Below are positions 27,860 to 35,793 of a stretch of DNA of 64,000 nt, one piece after another. Under the pieces are notes generated by a model, which saw nothing but the letters and a program-made list of their open reading frames with translations, made no database searches and had not been told where the DNA came from. A program made the translations under genes and the position numbers. The stretch's first letter is position 1, and each line of letters begins with the position of its first letter. Origin of the DNA: Lachnospiraceae bacterium (GTDB taxonomy: Bacteria; Bacillota; Clostridia; Lachnospirales; Lachnospiraceae); NCBI GenBank assembly GCA_017623675.1, contig JAGAOO010000021.1, positions 38,368 through 102,367 on the forward strand, in the 5' to 3' direction.

Positions 27860-28354
27860 TCACAACGAACTAGTAAACAATTGTACAACGGATTCCAAAA
27901 GTGGTAAATTACAACATCTCTTCTTAATATCTATTTCATAACTTGCCAAATTATCGTCCGAAGTAAAAATCAGTTTTCGAAGTTCTTCATCAGTTTTCAA
28001 GATTTCTACCTTGTCAAGTAAAATAAATTTATATTGGTTTTGTAATAATCTACGATATTGTATGTCTTCAATAGAATTAAAATCTATCAGATTTATTGCA
28101 TCATCTCTAACCGGAATCATATTGTTAAAATTAATTGCACCGTAAATTCCTTTATTAATTCTTCGAAAATCCTTTGAATTTTTCATACTCTTGTGCTTTT
28201 CCTTTGGAGAAGTAAGTGGAGCATAGTATTTAATTCCATTTACTTCAATCAAGACTCCAACATAGGGTCGTCTATGATTTTTATTTTCAGCAACTTTTGT
28301 ATCATATTTTCTCAAAAAGTTTATATAGACATCTTTAACTGTGTATAATCTCAT
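27860..28354 (-). CDS. toxN: Type III toxin-antitoxin toxin, ToxN/AbiQ family endoribonuclease
   Basis: A 164-residue toxin of the ToxN/AbiQ family, sequence-specific RNases held inactive by a repeat RNA and often giving phage resistance by abortive infection. YVGVLIEVNGIKYYAPLTSP leads to the active-site block T48-S49-P50-K51, followed by KHKSMKNSKDF and AINFNNMIPV, all family hallmarks. The start follows AGGAGGAG. Directly upstream on the same strand are a terminator hairpin, two 36-base repeats and a promoter, the exact layout of known ToxIN loci. The predicted cut site and phage range are unknown. Confidence 0.93.
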   Translation of the reverse strand: MRLYTVKDVYINFLRKYDTKVAENKNHRRPYVGVLIEVNGIKYYAPLTSPKEKHKSMKNSKDFRRINKGIYGAINFNNMIPVRDDAINLIDFNSIEDIQYRRLLQNQYKFILLDKVEILKTDEELRKLIFTSDDNLASYEIDIKKRCCNLPLLESVVQLFTSSL

Positions 28355-28382
28355 ATTTCTCCTCCTTTCATTATAATAGATT

Positions 28383-28403
28383 AAAAAGGGCGATTTCTCG
28401 CCC
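28383..28403 (-). terminator. Terminator between antitoxin repeats and toxN
   Basis: On the minus strand GGGCGA and TCGCCC pair around a GAAA loop and are followed by five T residues. It lies after the repeats and before the toxin ribosome site, where partial read-through sets the RNA-to-toxin ratio in type III systems. Confidence 0.88.
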
Positions 28404-28482
28404 CTTTTTTAGGTTCTCGCTTTATGGTGGAGACTCACCGCTTTTTTAGGTTCTCGCTTTATGGTGGAGACTCACCAACTTT
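28404..28482 (-). ncRNA. toxI: Type III antitoxin RNA (ToxI-like), two 36-nt repeats
   Basis: Two identical 36-base units (28404-28439 and 28441-28476) stand in tandem at a period of 37, transcribed on the minus strand. Each unit begins GGUGAGUCUCCACC: GGUG pairs with CACC, and the loop UCUC can pair with GAGA about ten bases downstream, giving an H-type pseudoknot. An A-rich 3' part (CCUAAAAAAG) follows. This is the structure known for ToxI, whose units are cut out by ToxN and then bind it. Two full units is at the low end of known arrays. Confidence 0.88.
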
Positions 28483-28488
28483 GATATT

Positions 28489-28517
28489 ATTATATGCAAG
28501 TATTTGAAATAATGCAA
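28489..28517 (-). promoter_or_regulatory. Promoter of the toxIN-like locus
   Basis: On the minus strand TTGCAT (28512-28517) and a perfect TATAAT (28489-28494) are spaced by 17 bases. The first antitoxin repeat begins 12 bases after the -10 box. Confidence 0.75.
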
Positions 28518-28528
28518 GTATTTTTTTA

Positions 28529-29134
28529 TCATTTTATAATATAATCAAACACGTCAATTGTTTTAAACCCCATATTCTTTAAAATGGAAACACTGTTTAC
28601 AATATCTGATTCATCATTATACTCAGGAATCCGTGGCACCCGAATCTTGCATTTCCACTGCATCTGTTCCTTGACTATGTAATTGAGATTCTGTATCACC
28701 TTTTCATTTGACTGCTTCGTATAGGCTTCATAAATCAAAGGATTCATAGTTTTTATATCAATAATAAACTGATGCACCAAATGCAATAACTCTTCTAATG
28801 ATTTCTGCTCCACCCACAAAGAAGTCTCTACATTAACATTCACATGCTCCGGCAGAATTCCTATAAAATCTCTGATTGCATCTGCATGTAATAAAGATTC
28901 TCCACCACCAAAGGTGATTCCTCCCTGAGTCGCAACAAAATAACAATAATCCTGCATGACGACATTCAACAATTCTTCCTTGGTGTACTCCTTATAAGGT
29001 GCCTCCTTTAAAACCCTTTGGTTAATACAATACTTACACTGCAGCGGGCATCCATATAATCCAATCAAAGTGGTAACACCCTCTCCGTCAACAGTCATCC
29101 GATGTCGGTTGATTGTCTGAATCTTAAAGTTCAT
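28529..29134 (-). CDS. Small radical SAM protein, glycyl-radical-activase-like
   Basis: A 201-residue radical SAM enzyme. The cluster motif is C29-x3-C33-x2-C36 (GCPLQCKYC), followed by the GGE-type ITFGGGESLLHADAIRDF and a PFL-activase-like core with VNVETS and FIIDIKTM. There is no second cluster or SPASM region, so it is a compact activase-type enzyme. No glycyl radical enzyme is encoded nearby. It starts three bases after the stop of the cysteine-motif protein, so the two are co-translated and that protein is the likeliest partner or substrate. Confidence 0.85.
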   Translation of the reverse strand: MNFKIQTINRHRMTVDGEGVTTLIGLYGCPLQCKYCINQRVLKEAPYKEYTKEELLNVVMQDYCYFVATQGGITFGGGESLLHADAIRDFIGILPEHVNVNVETSLWVEQKSLEELLHLVHQFIIDIKTMNPLIYEAYTKQSNEKVIQNLNYIVKEQMQWKCKIRVPRIPEYNDESDIVNSVSILKNMGFKTIDVFDYIIK

Positions 29135-29137
29135 ATT

Positions 29138-29629
29138 CTACCATCCTACATTTTCTGATGTATCCGCATCTTCCTCATTATCCTCAGGAACATATACTAC
29201 ATCCCCTTCTAATTCCTCCGGCTCCTCGTCCTCGGAATCTTTCTGGGTGCCATCATTCTCATCAGTAACATCCGGGTTCCAAGTCTCTTCCCCTTCAAGT
29301 TCCATAGGTTCACCCTGAGTTTCTCCTTCTAAATAGTCCTCTGTTGTACAGGTAGAACTACCCGGGCCTACCATTTGAACATCACCGGCGGTCTGTCCAT
29401 AATTGCATCCTGTCAACCCAACACTCATAGCAACTACCCCTGTTGCCAAGGCGGTTTTTGCCAACAAAGCCTGATTCAGTCTTTGTTCCTCCTGCTGACA
29501 CTTCGGACATGTACCGGAACATTTTCCTTCAAATGTACATTCCGTCTGATGTAAGTCAACACCGATTTTATCTGCAACTTTTTTTCGTATTTCCTTTAAT
29601 TTTTTACAACGCTCTTTATGAAAATCCAT
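29138..29629 (-). CDS. Cysteine-motif protein with acidic tail, partner of the radical SAM gene
   Basis: A 163-residue protein of no function I can name. Residues 1-50 are basic and hold C31-x5-C37-x3-C41-x2-C44 (CSGTCPKC), a likely metal or Fe-S site. Residues 54-74 are hydrophobic and end in LTGC75, which looks like a lipobox but is far from the N-terminus. The last 80 residues are very rich in Glu and Asp and end in ENVGW. The start at 29629 follows GGGAGG; an upstream in-frame ATG overlaps that site. It is the first gene of a two-gene unit with the radical SAM enzyme. It could be a modified precursor or a cluster carrier. Confidence 0.75.
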   Translation of the reverse strand: MDFHKERCKKLKEIRKKVADKIGVDLHQTECTFEGKCSGTCPKCQQEEQRLNQALLAKTALATGVVAMSVGLTGCNYGQTAGDVQMVGPGSSTCTTEDYLEGETQGEPMELEGEETWNPDVTDENDGTQKDSEDEEPEELEGDVVYVPEDNEEDADTSENVGW

Positions 29630-29688
29630 AGACATCCTCCCTTTCCATATCATTCATTTTATAGATTTATCAGCCTCTTCTTTTATAT

Positions 29689-29717
29689 AGTGTAATATAA
29701 CCGATAAACTGTTGCAA
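29689..29717 (-). promoter_or_regulatory. Probable promoter of the cysteine-protein/radical SAM unit
   Basis: On the minus strand TTGCAA (29712-29717) and TACACT (29689-29694) are 17 bases apart. The start codon lies about 60 bases downstream. Confidence 0.45.
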
Positions 29718-29754
29718 ATCTTTTTCATTTTTTCTATTTTCACACTTCTTACGA

Positions 29755-30285
29755 TTATCTGGACATTAAATCACGGCTCAATGGTTCCAAATAGTGCACC
29801 AATATACCCTGTTTACCACGTATAAAGTTCTCTTTTGCCAATTCCTCGTATTTAAAATTCTTGGGATGGCCTGTCTTTATCCGTTCCACATACTGCTTTA
29901 ATTCACGAAATGGCATATAGTATAACTCATTTCTTGTTGTAAAGAAAACAATCAAAAAACTGATACCCTGCTGAGCCTCGAACTCTTCCATGAACCGATA
30001 CTGGTGTTCATGAATATTCTGCATGGAAAAGGTATCGGTTGTACATTCTTTTGCATCAAAGCATACCGGCACTCCCTGCACTACGCCGATATAATCCACC
30101 GTAGAATCTTTCTCAAAATATGCCAATGTAATCTGACTGCTTTCTTTATCAATTTTAATTGGTTTGATTGGGGTTGGTATCTTCTGCACCAACGCAAGAC
30201 CTTTTTCCCTGTAGGTTTCATTGGAAAGATTGATTAAATCCTCCAGGGTAGAGCCTCGAAGCCCACGGCTGTTCCAAGTTGCCAT
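29755..30285 (-). CDS. recU: Holliday junction resolvase RecU
   Basis: A 176-residue RecU, the Bacillota junction resolvase, beginning MATWNSRGLRGSTLEDLIN. Catalytic residues of the PD-(D/E)xK fold are visible as STVDYIGVVQGVPVCFDAKE, followed by the family block LHEHQ-like NIHEHQYRFMEEF. The start at 30285 fits the family and follows AAGGAA; the longer frame overlaps the end of the pseudouridine synthase gene. In bacilli recU is paired with a penicillin-binding protein gene, which is absent here. Confidence 0.93.
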   Translation of the reverse strand: MATWNSRGLRGSTLEDLINLSNETYREKGLALVQKIPTPIKPIKIDKESSQITLAYFEKDSTVDYIGVVQGVPVCFDAKECTTDTFSMQNIHEHQYRFMEEFEAQQGISFLIVFFTTRNELYYMPFRELKQYVERIKTGHPKNFKYEELAKENFIRGKQGILVHYLEPLSRDLMSR

Positions 30286-30316
30286 TCCAAATTCCTTCCC
30301 TGTTCTGTATTTTCCA

Positions 30317-31330
30317 CTATTGTTCCTGTTTTTGCAAATTATTTTCCTGATTATAATCCAGATTCCACAATTCAATTAATGAACTATTATACTTTTTTGG
30401 CAATGGTGCTTTCCATTCCGTGCAGGAAATGTTCTTTAATTCTCCTTCTAATATTGGAAACACCACACGGTATGCATGTAAAAACTGGTTTTGAATCTTA
30501 AATTTCTCCCGGAACTCACGATTCACCTCTCGGTTTCCATACTTGGCATCTCCCACAATAGGATGCTCCAAATATGCCAGATGTGCACGAATCTGGTGAC
30601 TTTTTCCTGTTACCAGCTTCACCTCTAACAGTGTGTATTCTTCATTCCACCGTAAAGGTTGATAGTGAGTTTCAATCAAACTGCCTCCCTGAATCGGCTC
30701 CTCTGAAACTGATACCTGATTCGTCTTCTCATTCTTTTTCAAATATGCAGTCACCTTTCTTGGCTGTGTCATTTTACCTGACACTAAAGCCAGATAATAC
30801 TTTTCAAGGCTTCGTTCCTTTAACATACGAGACAATTCCTGACTGCCCTTTAATGAAATTCCTGCAAATACAATCCCGCTGGTGTTTCGGTCTAGGCGAT
30901 TACAAACGGATGGAGTAAAAGAACTTAACTGCTCCGTTGTTACTTTTCCCTGCTCTAACAGAAATTGTATCATCTGTTCGTTGATAGAATCATCCTCTGG
31001 TTTTGCTTTTTGTGATAACACCCCCGCAGGTTTGTTTAATATCATTATATTATCATCCAGATAAATTATCTGGGATTCTGCCAGAGATGCTTTGTATTTT
31101 TGAGATTTTTCTTCATGAAATTTCTCATAGGTTTCATCTGACAAGTAGATTTGTACACAATCACCAGCTGAAAGTATTTCTTTTCCTTCTGCTTTCTTCT
31201 GATTCAGCTTAATATTCTTTTTACGAAGCATCTTATAAATAAAGCTTTGCGGTGCCAGATTTAGCACTTTCCCTAACAGCTTATCCAGACGTTGCCCTGC
31301 TTCATTACTACCTACAACAATCTCTTTCAT
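30317..31330 (-). CDS. RluA-family pseudouridine synthase
   Basis: A 337-residue synthase that turns uridine into pseudouridine in rRNA or tRNA. An S4-like RNA-binding part is at the N-terminus (AGQRLDKLLGKVL). The catalytic motif is NRLDRNTSGIVFAG, with the Asp nucleophile, and the later HQIRAHLAYLEHPIVGDAKYG is conserved. The exact target (RluC, RluD or other) cannot be set from sequence. It ends 32 bases before recU on the same strand. Confidence 0.93.
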   Translation of the reverse strand: MKEIVVGSNEAGQRLDKLLGKVLNLAPQSFIYKMLRKKNIKLNQKKAEGKEILSAGDCVQIYLSDETYEKFHEEKSQKYKASLAESQIIYLDDNIMILNKPAGVLSQKAKPEDDSINEQMIQFLLEQGKVTTEQLSSFTPSVCNRLDRNTSGIVFAGISLKGSQELSRMLKERSLEKYYLALVSGKMTQPRKVTAYLKKNEKTNQVSVSEEPIQGGSLIETHYQPLRWNEEYTLLEVKLVTGKSHQIRAHLAYLEHPIVGDAKYGNREVNREFREKFKIQNQFLHAYRVVFPILEGELKNISCTEWKAPLPKKYNSSLIELWNLDYNQENNLQKQEQ

Positions 31331-31381
31331 ATTGTTTTCCTACATTCAGCCTTTCGAGTATTCATTCTTGTATACTTATAC

Positions 31382-31981
31382 CTATACACAGACATCCAGC
31401 ACCCTTTGTTTCAAGCGGTCACATTTAATCGATAAATCCTCTTCTATAATTGGTGCGGACACTACTGTATCCACTAATTCCTGTACCGAATTCACGGTAC
31501 TGGCATAATAGTCATATCCTGTTTTTTCTATAATTCCCTGTACATACTCTTTCTGCTTATCAGCATCATACTTTTTGTCATTGGAACCGCCCCATAATAG
31601 ATAAACATTTCCCTGGTCAATCACCATACAAGGTGTAAAAGATATTGCTTCATAGGAGCTTAAAGCCATATCATATAAAATAATACAGTTACTACGTCCC
31701 TCTAACTGCTTTTCAATTTCTTCCTGTTCCTCTTTCTTCATAGAATGGAATTTCACTACAACTATCCACAATATCAGAATCTTAGCAAAGGGCAAAGACA
31801 ATATCACCGGTATCAATATTGCCACATGCTTTACCGTACCAAATATCAGATAAACTGCAATTGCTGCAGCTATAATTACAACAGCCAGTAACAGTGAAAA
31901 CAAACCATACCGTTTCTTATATGCATCTATATAACCAAATGTTCCTTTTTTCATTTTCTCCTGCCTTTCTGCTTTCATCAA
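31382..31981 (-). CDS. Two-span membrane protein of unknown function
   Basis: A 199-residue protein I do not recognise. Two membrane helices lie at about residues 27-47 and 53-75, preceded by a basic N-terminus. The remaining 120 residues are predicted cytoplasmic, with CIILYDMALSSYEAISFTP and VYLLWGGSNDKKYDADKQK as the clearest segments. The start overlaps the stop of the HAD phosphatase by four bases (ATGA), so it is co-translated with it. Confidence 0.72.
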   Translation of the reverse strand: MMKAERQEKMKKGTFGYIDAYKKRYGLFSLLLAVVIIAAAIAVYLIFGTVKHVAILIPVILSLPFAKILILWIVVVKFHSMKKEEQEEIEKQLEGRSNCIILYDMALSSYEAISFTPCMVIDQGNVYLLWGGSNDKKYDADKQKEYVQGIIEKTGYDYYASTVNSVQELVDTVVSAPIIEEDLSIKCDRLKQRVLDVCV

Positions 31982-32640
31982 TTGGATAACAATTCCATAT
32001 AATCACGAACAGCAAAATCTGCTTCCTGCTTCTTCTCTTCCCATATACCTTCTGTCGCCACGTCAGCCACAGCACAGGTTCGCATACCTGCCCGTCTTCC
32101 CGCTTGTATTCCTTCTATAATATCCTCAAATACCAGACAATTCTTTGGGGCAACTCCTAAATCTTTTGCCACTAACAGATAAATATCCGGTTCCGGCTTG
32201 CCATGCTCTACCTCACAGGCAGTATGTACCGAATCCATAAATGCATCAATTTTTCTTGCCCGCAGTGCAATTTCCACCAAATGCTTTGAATTACTGGTTG
32301 CCACACCGGTCTTTATTCCATTTTCTTTTAAAAGCTTTAAAAACTCATATGCTCCCGGTTTCAGTGGCACCTCAGTTCGGTATTTCTCCTCCGCCATCCG
32401 GTTCCAAGTCTCTTTCATTTCTTCTATGGTATCCGAAATCTGATATTGTTCTTTAATAAAATCAGCAGTCTCCGAAAAACTCATGCCTGATATCCTCTGT
32501 TGCAGATTCTCCGGCACTTCTAACCCATGCTGTCTGAAATACTCCCGGTCAATAGAAGCCCATACCCACATGGAATCCACCAGGGTTCCATCTAAATCAA
32601 ATATAACCGCCTGAATATCCTTTAATATATTCTGATTCAT
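31978..32640 (-). CDS. HAD-superfamily phosphatase, beta-phosphoglucomutase-like
   Basis: A 220-residue HAD hydrolase of subfamily I with an alpha-helical cap. Motif I is DLDGTLVDSM at residues 16-25, motif II is VATSNS, motif III uses the Lys in HGKPEPDIYL, and motif IV is VFEDIIEGIQAG. Proteins like this dephosphorylate sugar phosphates or act as mutases; the substrate cannot be told. It is followed by a coupled membrane-protein gene. Confidence 0.9.
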   Translation of the reverse strand: MNQNILKDIQAVIFDLDGTLVDSMWVWASIDREYFRQHGLEVPENLQQRISGMSFSETADFIKEQYQISDTIEEMKETWNRMAEEKYRTEVPLKPGAYEFLKLLKENGIKTGVATSNSKHLVEIALRARKIDAFMDSVHTACEVEHGKPEPDIYLLVAKDLGVAPKNCLVFEDIIEGIQAGRRAGMRTCAVADVATEGIWEEKKQEADFAVRDYMELLSN

Positions 32641-32680
32641 ACTTTCTTCCTTACATTCTTTATTATACTTGCATTACCGG

Positions 32681-34042
32681 CTACTGCCATCTCCAGCCAG
32701 CCAGATACTTATTTTTTAAGGTCCCGTTTGCCAGTTTTCCCCACCCCAGTGGAAATCCATCTACACCAAACAAAACCATTCCATTTCTTCCTTCCAGTTC
32801 AATGGTTTCTCCTTTTAAATAGCGAAGCACCCGTTCATCAGAAACCGGAAGAGATATGGCATTCTCGTATTCTTCCATTCGTAAAGCCATTGCAAGTGAC
32901 TGACTTGGTTCGAATCGGTTCTTCTTCAATTCTCCTAAGAATAGACCATTTCGAAGGAGACGCAGACCTTTTATATTTGGCATCTCCTTTGGCAGATAGT
33001 ATAGCCGCTCCTTTTGAAGTTCCATACGGCTCATATCCCAATCCCAATGAATTCCATTTAAGAATTTCAAGACCTCCTCCGGTAATTTTATCTTTGTCGG
33101 GCGATACCAGTTGACTCCATGCCCATCCATACCTTCTTTTTTATGCAACATTGCCACAAAATGTCCTTCCCCTTGAATATGATGTGGCCACAAGCGGCGA
33201 CATTTTTGAACCTCCGGATTCTTGGTAAGGCTCCATTCCGGATGCCCCTTATCAAATCCTTCATACATTGGAAGCTCCACTAATTCCAAATCGGAATCCA
33301 ATTCCAGTAAATAATCCATTGCCTGCTCATTTTCCTCCGGGGAAAAGGTACAGGTAGAATATACCAGCGTTCCTCCCGGGCGCAGACACTTTACCATTTC
33401 CCGTAAAATGCTTTGCTGCAGATTCACAAACATTTCTACCCCATTACTTTCCCAAGCTTTTACCATTGTATTGGCTTTTCGAAACATTCCTTCACCGGAA
33501 CATGGTGCATCTATCAATATCTTGTCAAAAAAGCCTTGAAAATAATCGGCGATTACATTGGATGGCTCACTAACCACCAGCATATTCGGCACACCAAAAA
33601 GTTCCAGATTCTTAAGCAGTGCTTTTGCTCTGGAATTACTGATATCATTTGAAACCAACAAACCGGTTCCGTTTAATTTTGCTGCTAACTCTGTAGACTT
33701 TCCACCCGGTGCCGCACAGATATCCAACACCCTGTCTCCCTCTTCAACCGGAATCACACTGGCAGGTGTCATGGCACTTGGCTCCTGAATATAGTATAAG
33801 CCTGCAAAATAATATGGATGCTTTGCCGGTTGAACCGTATCCTCGTAATAGAATCCATTGGAACACCAAGGTACCGGCTTTAAAGAAAATGGAGATATCC
33901 GCAGAAATTCTTCTACGGATATCTTACCGGTATTCACTCGTAATCCATGAAAAGAAGGAGTATCTAAAGATTCCTGATATTCCGGAAATTCTTCTCCCAG
34001 CATTTCTTTCATGCGTAATTCAAATCGTTCTGGTAACTTCAT
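32681..34042 (-). CDS. RsmF-type rRNA (cytosine-C5) methyltransferase
   Basis: A 453-residue NOL1/NOP2/Sun-family methyltransferase. The SAM loop is DICAAPGGKSTELAAKL, motif IV is LIDAPCSGEGMFRK with the releasing cysteine, and motif VI is VYSTCTFSPEENE with the nucleophile cysteine. A C-terminal PUA-like part (from about residue 300, ending in LAGWRWQ) is present as in RsmF/YebU. It should methylate a cytosine in 16S rRNA; the exact base is inferred from family only. Confidence 0.93.
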   Translation of the reverse strand: MKLPERFELRMKEMLGEEFPEYQESLDTPSFHGLRVNTGKISVEEFLRISPFSLKPVPWCSNGFYYEDTVQPAKHPYYFAGLYYIQEPSAMTPASVIPVEEGDRVLDICAAPGGKSTELAAKLNGTGLLVSNDISNSRAKALLKNLELFGVPNMLVVSEPSNVIADYFQGFFDKILIDAPCSGEGMFRKANTMVKAWESNGVEMFVNLQQSILREMVKCLRPGGTLVYSTCTFSPEENEQAMDYLLELDSDLELVELPMYEGFDKGHPEWSLTKNPEVQKCRRLWPHHIQGEGHFVAMLHKKEGMDGHGVNWYRPTKIKLPEEVLKFLNGIHWDWDMSRMELQKERLYYLPKEMPNIKGLRLLRNGLFLGELKKNRFEPSQSLAMALRMEEYENAISLPVSDERVLRYLKGETIELEGRNGMVLFGVDGFPLGWGKLANGTLKNKYLAGWRWQ

Positions 34043-34085
34043 TTTATTCTCCTGGGTGATATTTTATCGTCCTGTATTCCTTTCA

Positions 34086-34889
34086 CTAATTTAGGCTTTG
34101 TGCTTTATAACCTTCCGCTATAATATCCAACTCTTTACAGAACCGCTCTAACTGCTCCAAATCCTGAGTGGCAAATATCTGATAGAATTCTTCCTGTATC
34201 TTTAATACTTCCCGTTTATTTGCCAAATGATACAGATTCTGGATATTGACAAGAATATCCGAAACCAAATTAGCTTTAATGGTAAACATGTTCTGTGCGT
34301 CAATGATTTCATCACGTACGGACGACATTTCAGAATCCAATGCAACAATGGCATTGGCAGCAGAATATAATCGTTCCCGTACATGCACAGGCATGTTGCC
34401 ATTATACTTGTATTGCAGAGAATGTTCAATAGTAGCCCAGAAATTCATTGCCATCGTACGAATCTGTATTTCTGCCTGTAAACGCCTAGTTCCCTCTAAG
34501 GTGTATACATCATAATAAACAATTATATGATAGCTTCGATATCCGCTTTCTTTATAGTTTGATATGTAATCTTTCTCGCACTTGATTTCCATATCCTTTC
34601 GATTACGAATTATCTCCACAACCTTGTCGATATCTTCTACAAATTGACACATAATTCGGATTCCTGCAATATCATCAATTTCATCCTCAATTTCTTCAAT
34701 TGCAAGATTCTTCTTATTCATCTTATCCAAAATGCTGGATATCTTCTTTACCCGGCCTACAACCTGTTCAATTGGCGAATATTGCCCTTTACTTCGATAT
34801 TCTTGAATAATGTGATTAAACTTAACCACCAGTTCATCCACTGCAAGCTGATAAGGCGACAAAATCTCCCGCCATAATTGTATCTCCAT
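34086..34889 (-). CDS. Small alarmone synthetase (RelP/RelQ-like GTP pyrophosphokinase)
   Basis: A 267-residue single-domain (p)ppGpp synthetase. The RelA/SpoT synthetase core is visible: DIAGIRIMCQFVEDI with its Asp, KESGYRSYHIIVYY with the GTP-stacking Tyr, and the EIQIRT loop followed by FWATIEHSLQYK. No hydrolase, TGS or ACT domains are present. Such enzymes respond to transcription control rather than to ribosomes. Its 5' flank is the second copy of the 90-bp repeat, which presents extended -10 boxes facing this gene. Confidence 0.94.
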   Translation of the reverse strand: MEIQLWREILSPYQLAVDELVVKFNHIIQEYRSKGQYSPIEQVVGRVKKISSILDKMNKKNLAIEEIEDEIDDIAGIRIMCQFVEDIDKVVEIIRNRKDMEIKCEKDYISNYKESGYRSYHIIVYYDVYTLEGTRRLQAEIQIRTMAMNFWATIEHSLQYKYNGNMPVHVRERLYSAANAIVALDSEMSSVRDEIIDAQNMFTIKANLVSDILVNIQNLYHLANKREVLKIQEEFYQIFATQDLEQLERFCKELDIIAEGYKAQSLN

Positions 34890-34901
34890 ATAACCACCCC
34901 T

Positions 34902-34991
34902 ATTATATCATGTTGCCTGTCGGCTCCATGCAGTTTTTCACATCATGCCAGTTTGTGCAAGCACAATCTGTTGTAATATTCATTATATCAT
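34902..34991. repeat. 90-bp intergenic repeated element, copy 2, with flanking direct repeats
   Basis: The same 70-base core design as at 27650-27739, between two copies of ATTATATCAT (34902-34911 and 34982-34991). The flank starts are exactly 80 bases apart in both copies. Here the seventh base of the flank is T in both, while it is A in both flanks of copy 1. Each flank gives TGATATAAT on the minus strand, an extended -10 box toward the alarmone synthetase gene. Confidence 0.8.
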
Positions 34992-35049
34992 ATTTCTAGT
35001 CAAAATCCAATGAAATGCCACTGGAAAATCTAGCATTTTTCATGGATAA

Positions 35050-35793
35050 TCACTCAAAATCATCCTGTTTTAACCAAGATTGATATTTTCCTTGCATAAT
35101 TTCCAAAAATGGGAATGGATTGACACTGATTTCCTTTCCGTCGTCATCATAAATGTAAATTCCCAAATGAAGGTGTACATCAAACATACCGGTGGTTCCT
35201 TCTTCGCCGTAACCGGAATCTCCCATAAATCCCAGTAATTGTCCGGCATACACCCTGCTTCCTATCTGTAAATTCTCTGCATAGGAATCTAAATGAGCAT
35301 AATAATAGTAAACCCCTGATTCTGATTCAATTCCAATTCTCCAACCACCAAGCTGTAACCATCCCATGTTCTTCACCAGGCCATCCGTCATACTTACGAT
35401 TGGAATTTCTCCTCGAACATTAGAATCAGACATCAAATCTGTCCCTTCATGTCTGCGTTCTCCTCCATAGCTACGCTCTCCATACCAGGAATCAACATAA
35501 TCAATGGACTGTATATAAGACTTTTCAACCGGAAAATACTGTATTTCCTTGTAAATTGCTTGAAATCGATCCTCGAGCCAGATATCGTACACTTCATTTT
35601 TTTTATGATATAATACATATTCAACAGAGTTCTGACGAAATGCTTCTAAATCTGCCTGATAACGTACTTCATATGCCTGATAAGTAAGTCGGTCTATCAC
35701 GCCCCATTCCACAACAAAACACGTTATCATACACAAAATCCCAATACCCAAACGCATAAGATGTTCGTATTGGTTCCATTTTATCTTTTCCAT
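35050..35793 (-). CDS. M23-family peptidase with N-terminal membrane anchor
   Basis: A 247-residue LytM-type protein. One membrane helix lies at about residues 14-33; the rest is outside. The zinc ligands of M23 are kept: RHEGTD (His, Asp) and HLHLG with the paired His. GDSGYGEEGTTGMFDVHLHLG is the active-site end. It could cleave peptide cross-links in the wall, or serve as a SpoIIQ-like partner during engulfment, since a single-span M23 protein of this size is what SpoIIQ looks like; this is inference. Its ribosome site lies inside the hairpin at 35794-35832. Confidence 0.87.
   Translation of the reverse strand: MEKIKWNQYEHLMRLGIGILCMITCFVVEWGVIDRLTYQAYEVRYQADLEAFRQNSVEYVLYHKKNEVYDIWLEDRFQAIYKEIQYFPVEKSYIQSIDYVDSWYGERSYGGERRHEGTDLMSDSNVRGEIPIVSMTDGLVKNMGWLQLGGWRIGIESESGVYYYYAHLDSYAENLQIGSRVYAGQLLGFMGDSGYGEEGTTGMFDVHLHLGIYIYDDDGKEISVNPFPFLEIMQGKYQSWLKQDDFE

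Noticed and set aside
27593-28354. T-box or other amino-acid riboswitch before hisZ
   Set aside because: No T-box sequence (GGTGGNACCGCG-like) or antiterminator pair is visible on the minus strand before hisZ; the gap is filled by the 90-bp element.
28404-28476. Two 36-base direct repeats as a possible mini CRISPR array
   Set aside because: The units are separated by one base, leaving no spacer, and a ToxN-family gene with a terminator follows. They are antitoxin RNA repeats.
28529-29134. Anaerobic ribonucleotide reductase activase (NrdG)
   Set aside because: No nrdD gene is adjacent, and the protein is longer and closer in layout to PFL-activase-type enzymes; I kept the call general.
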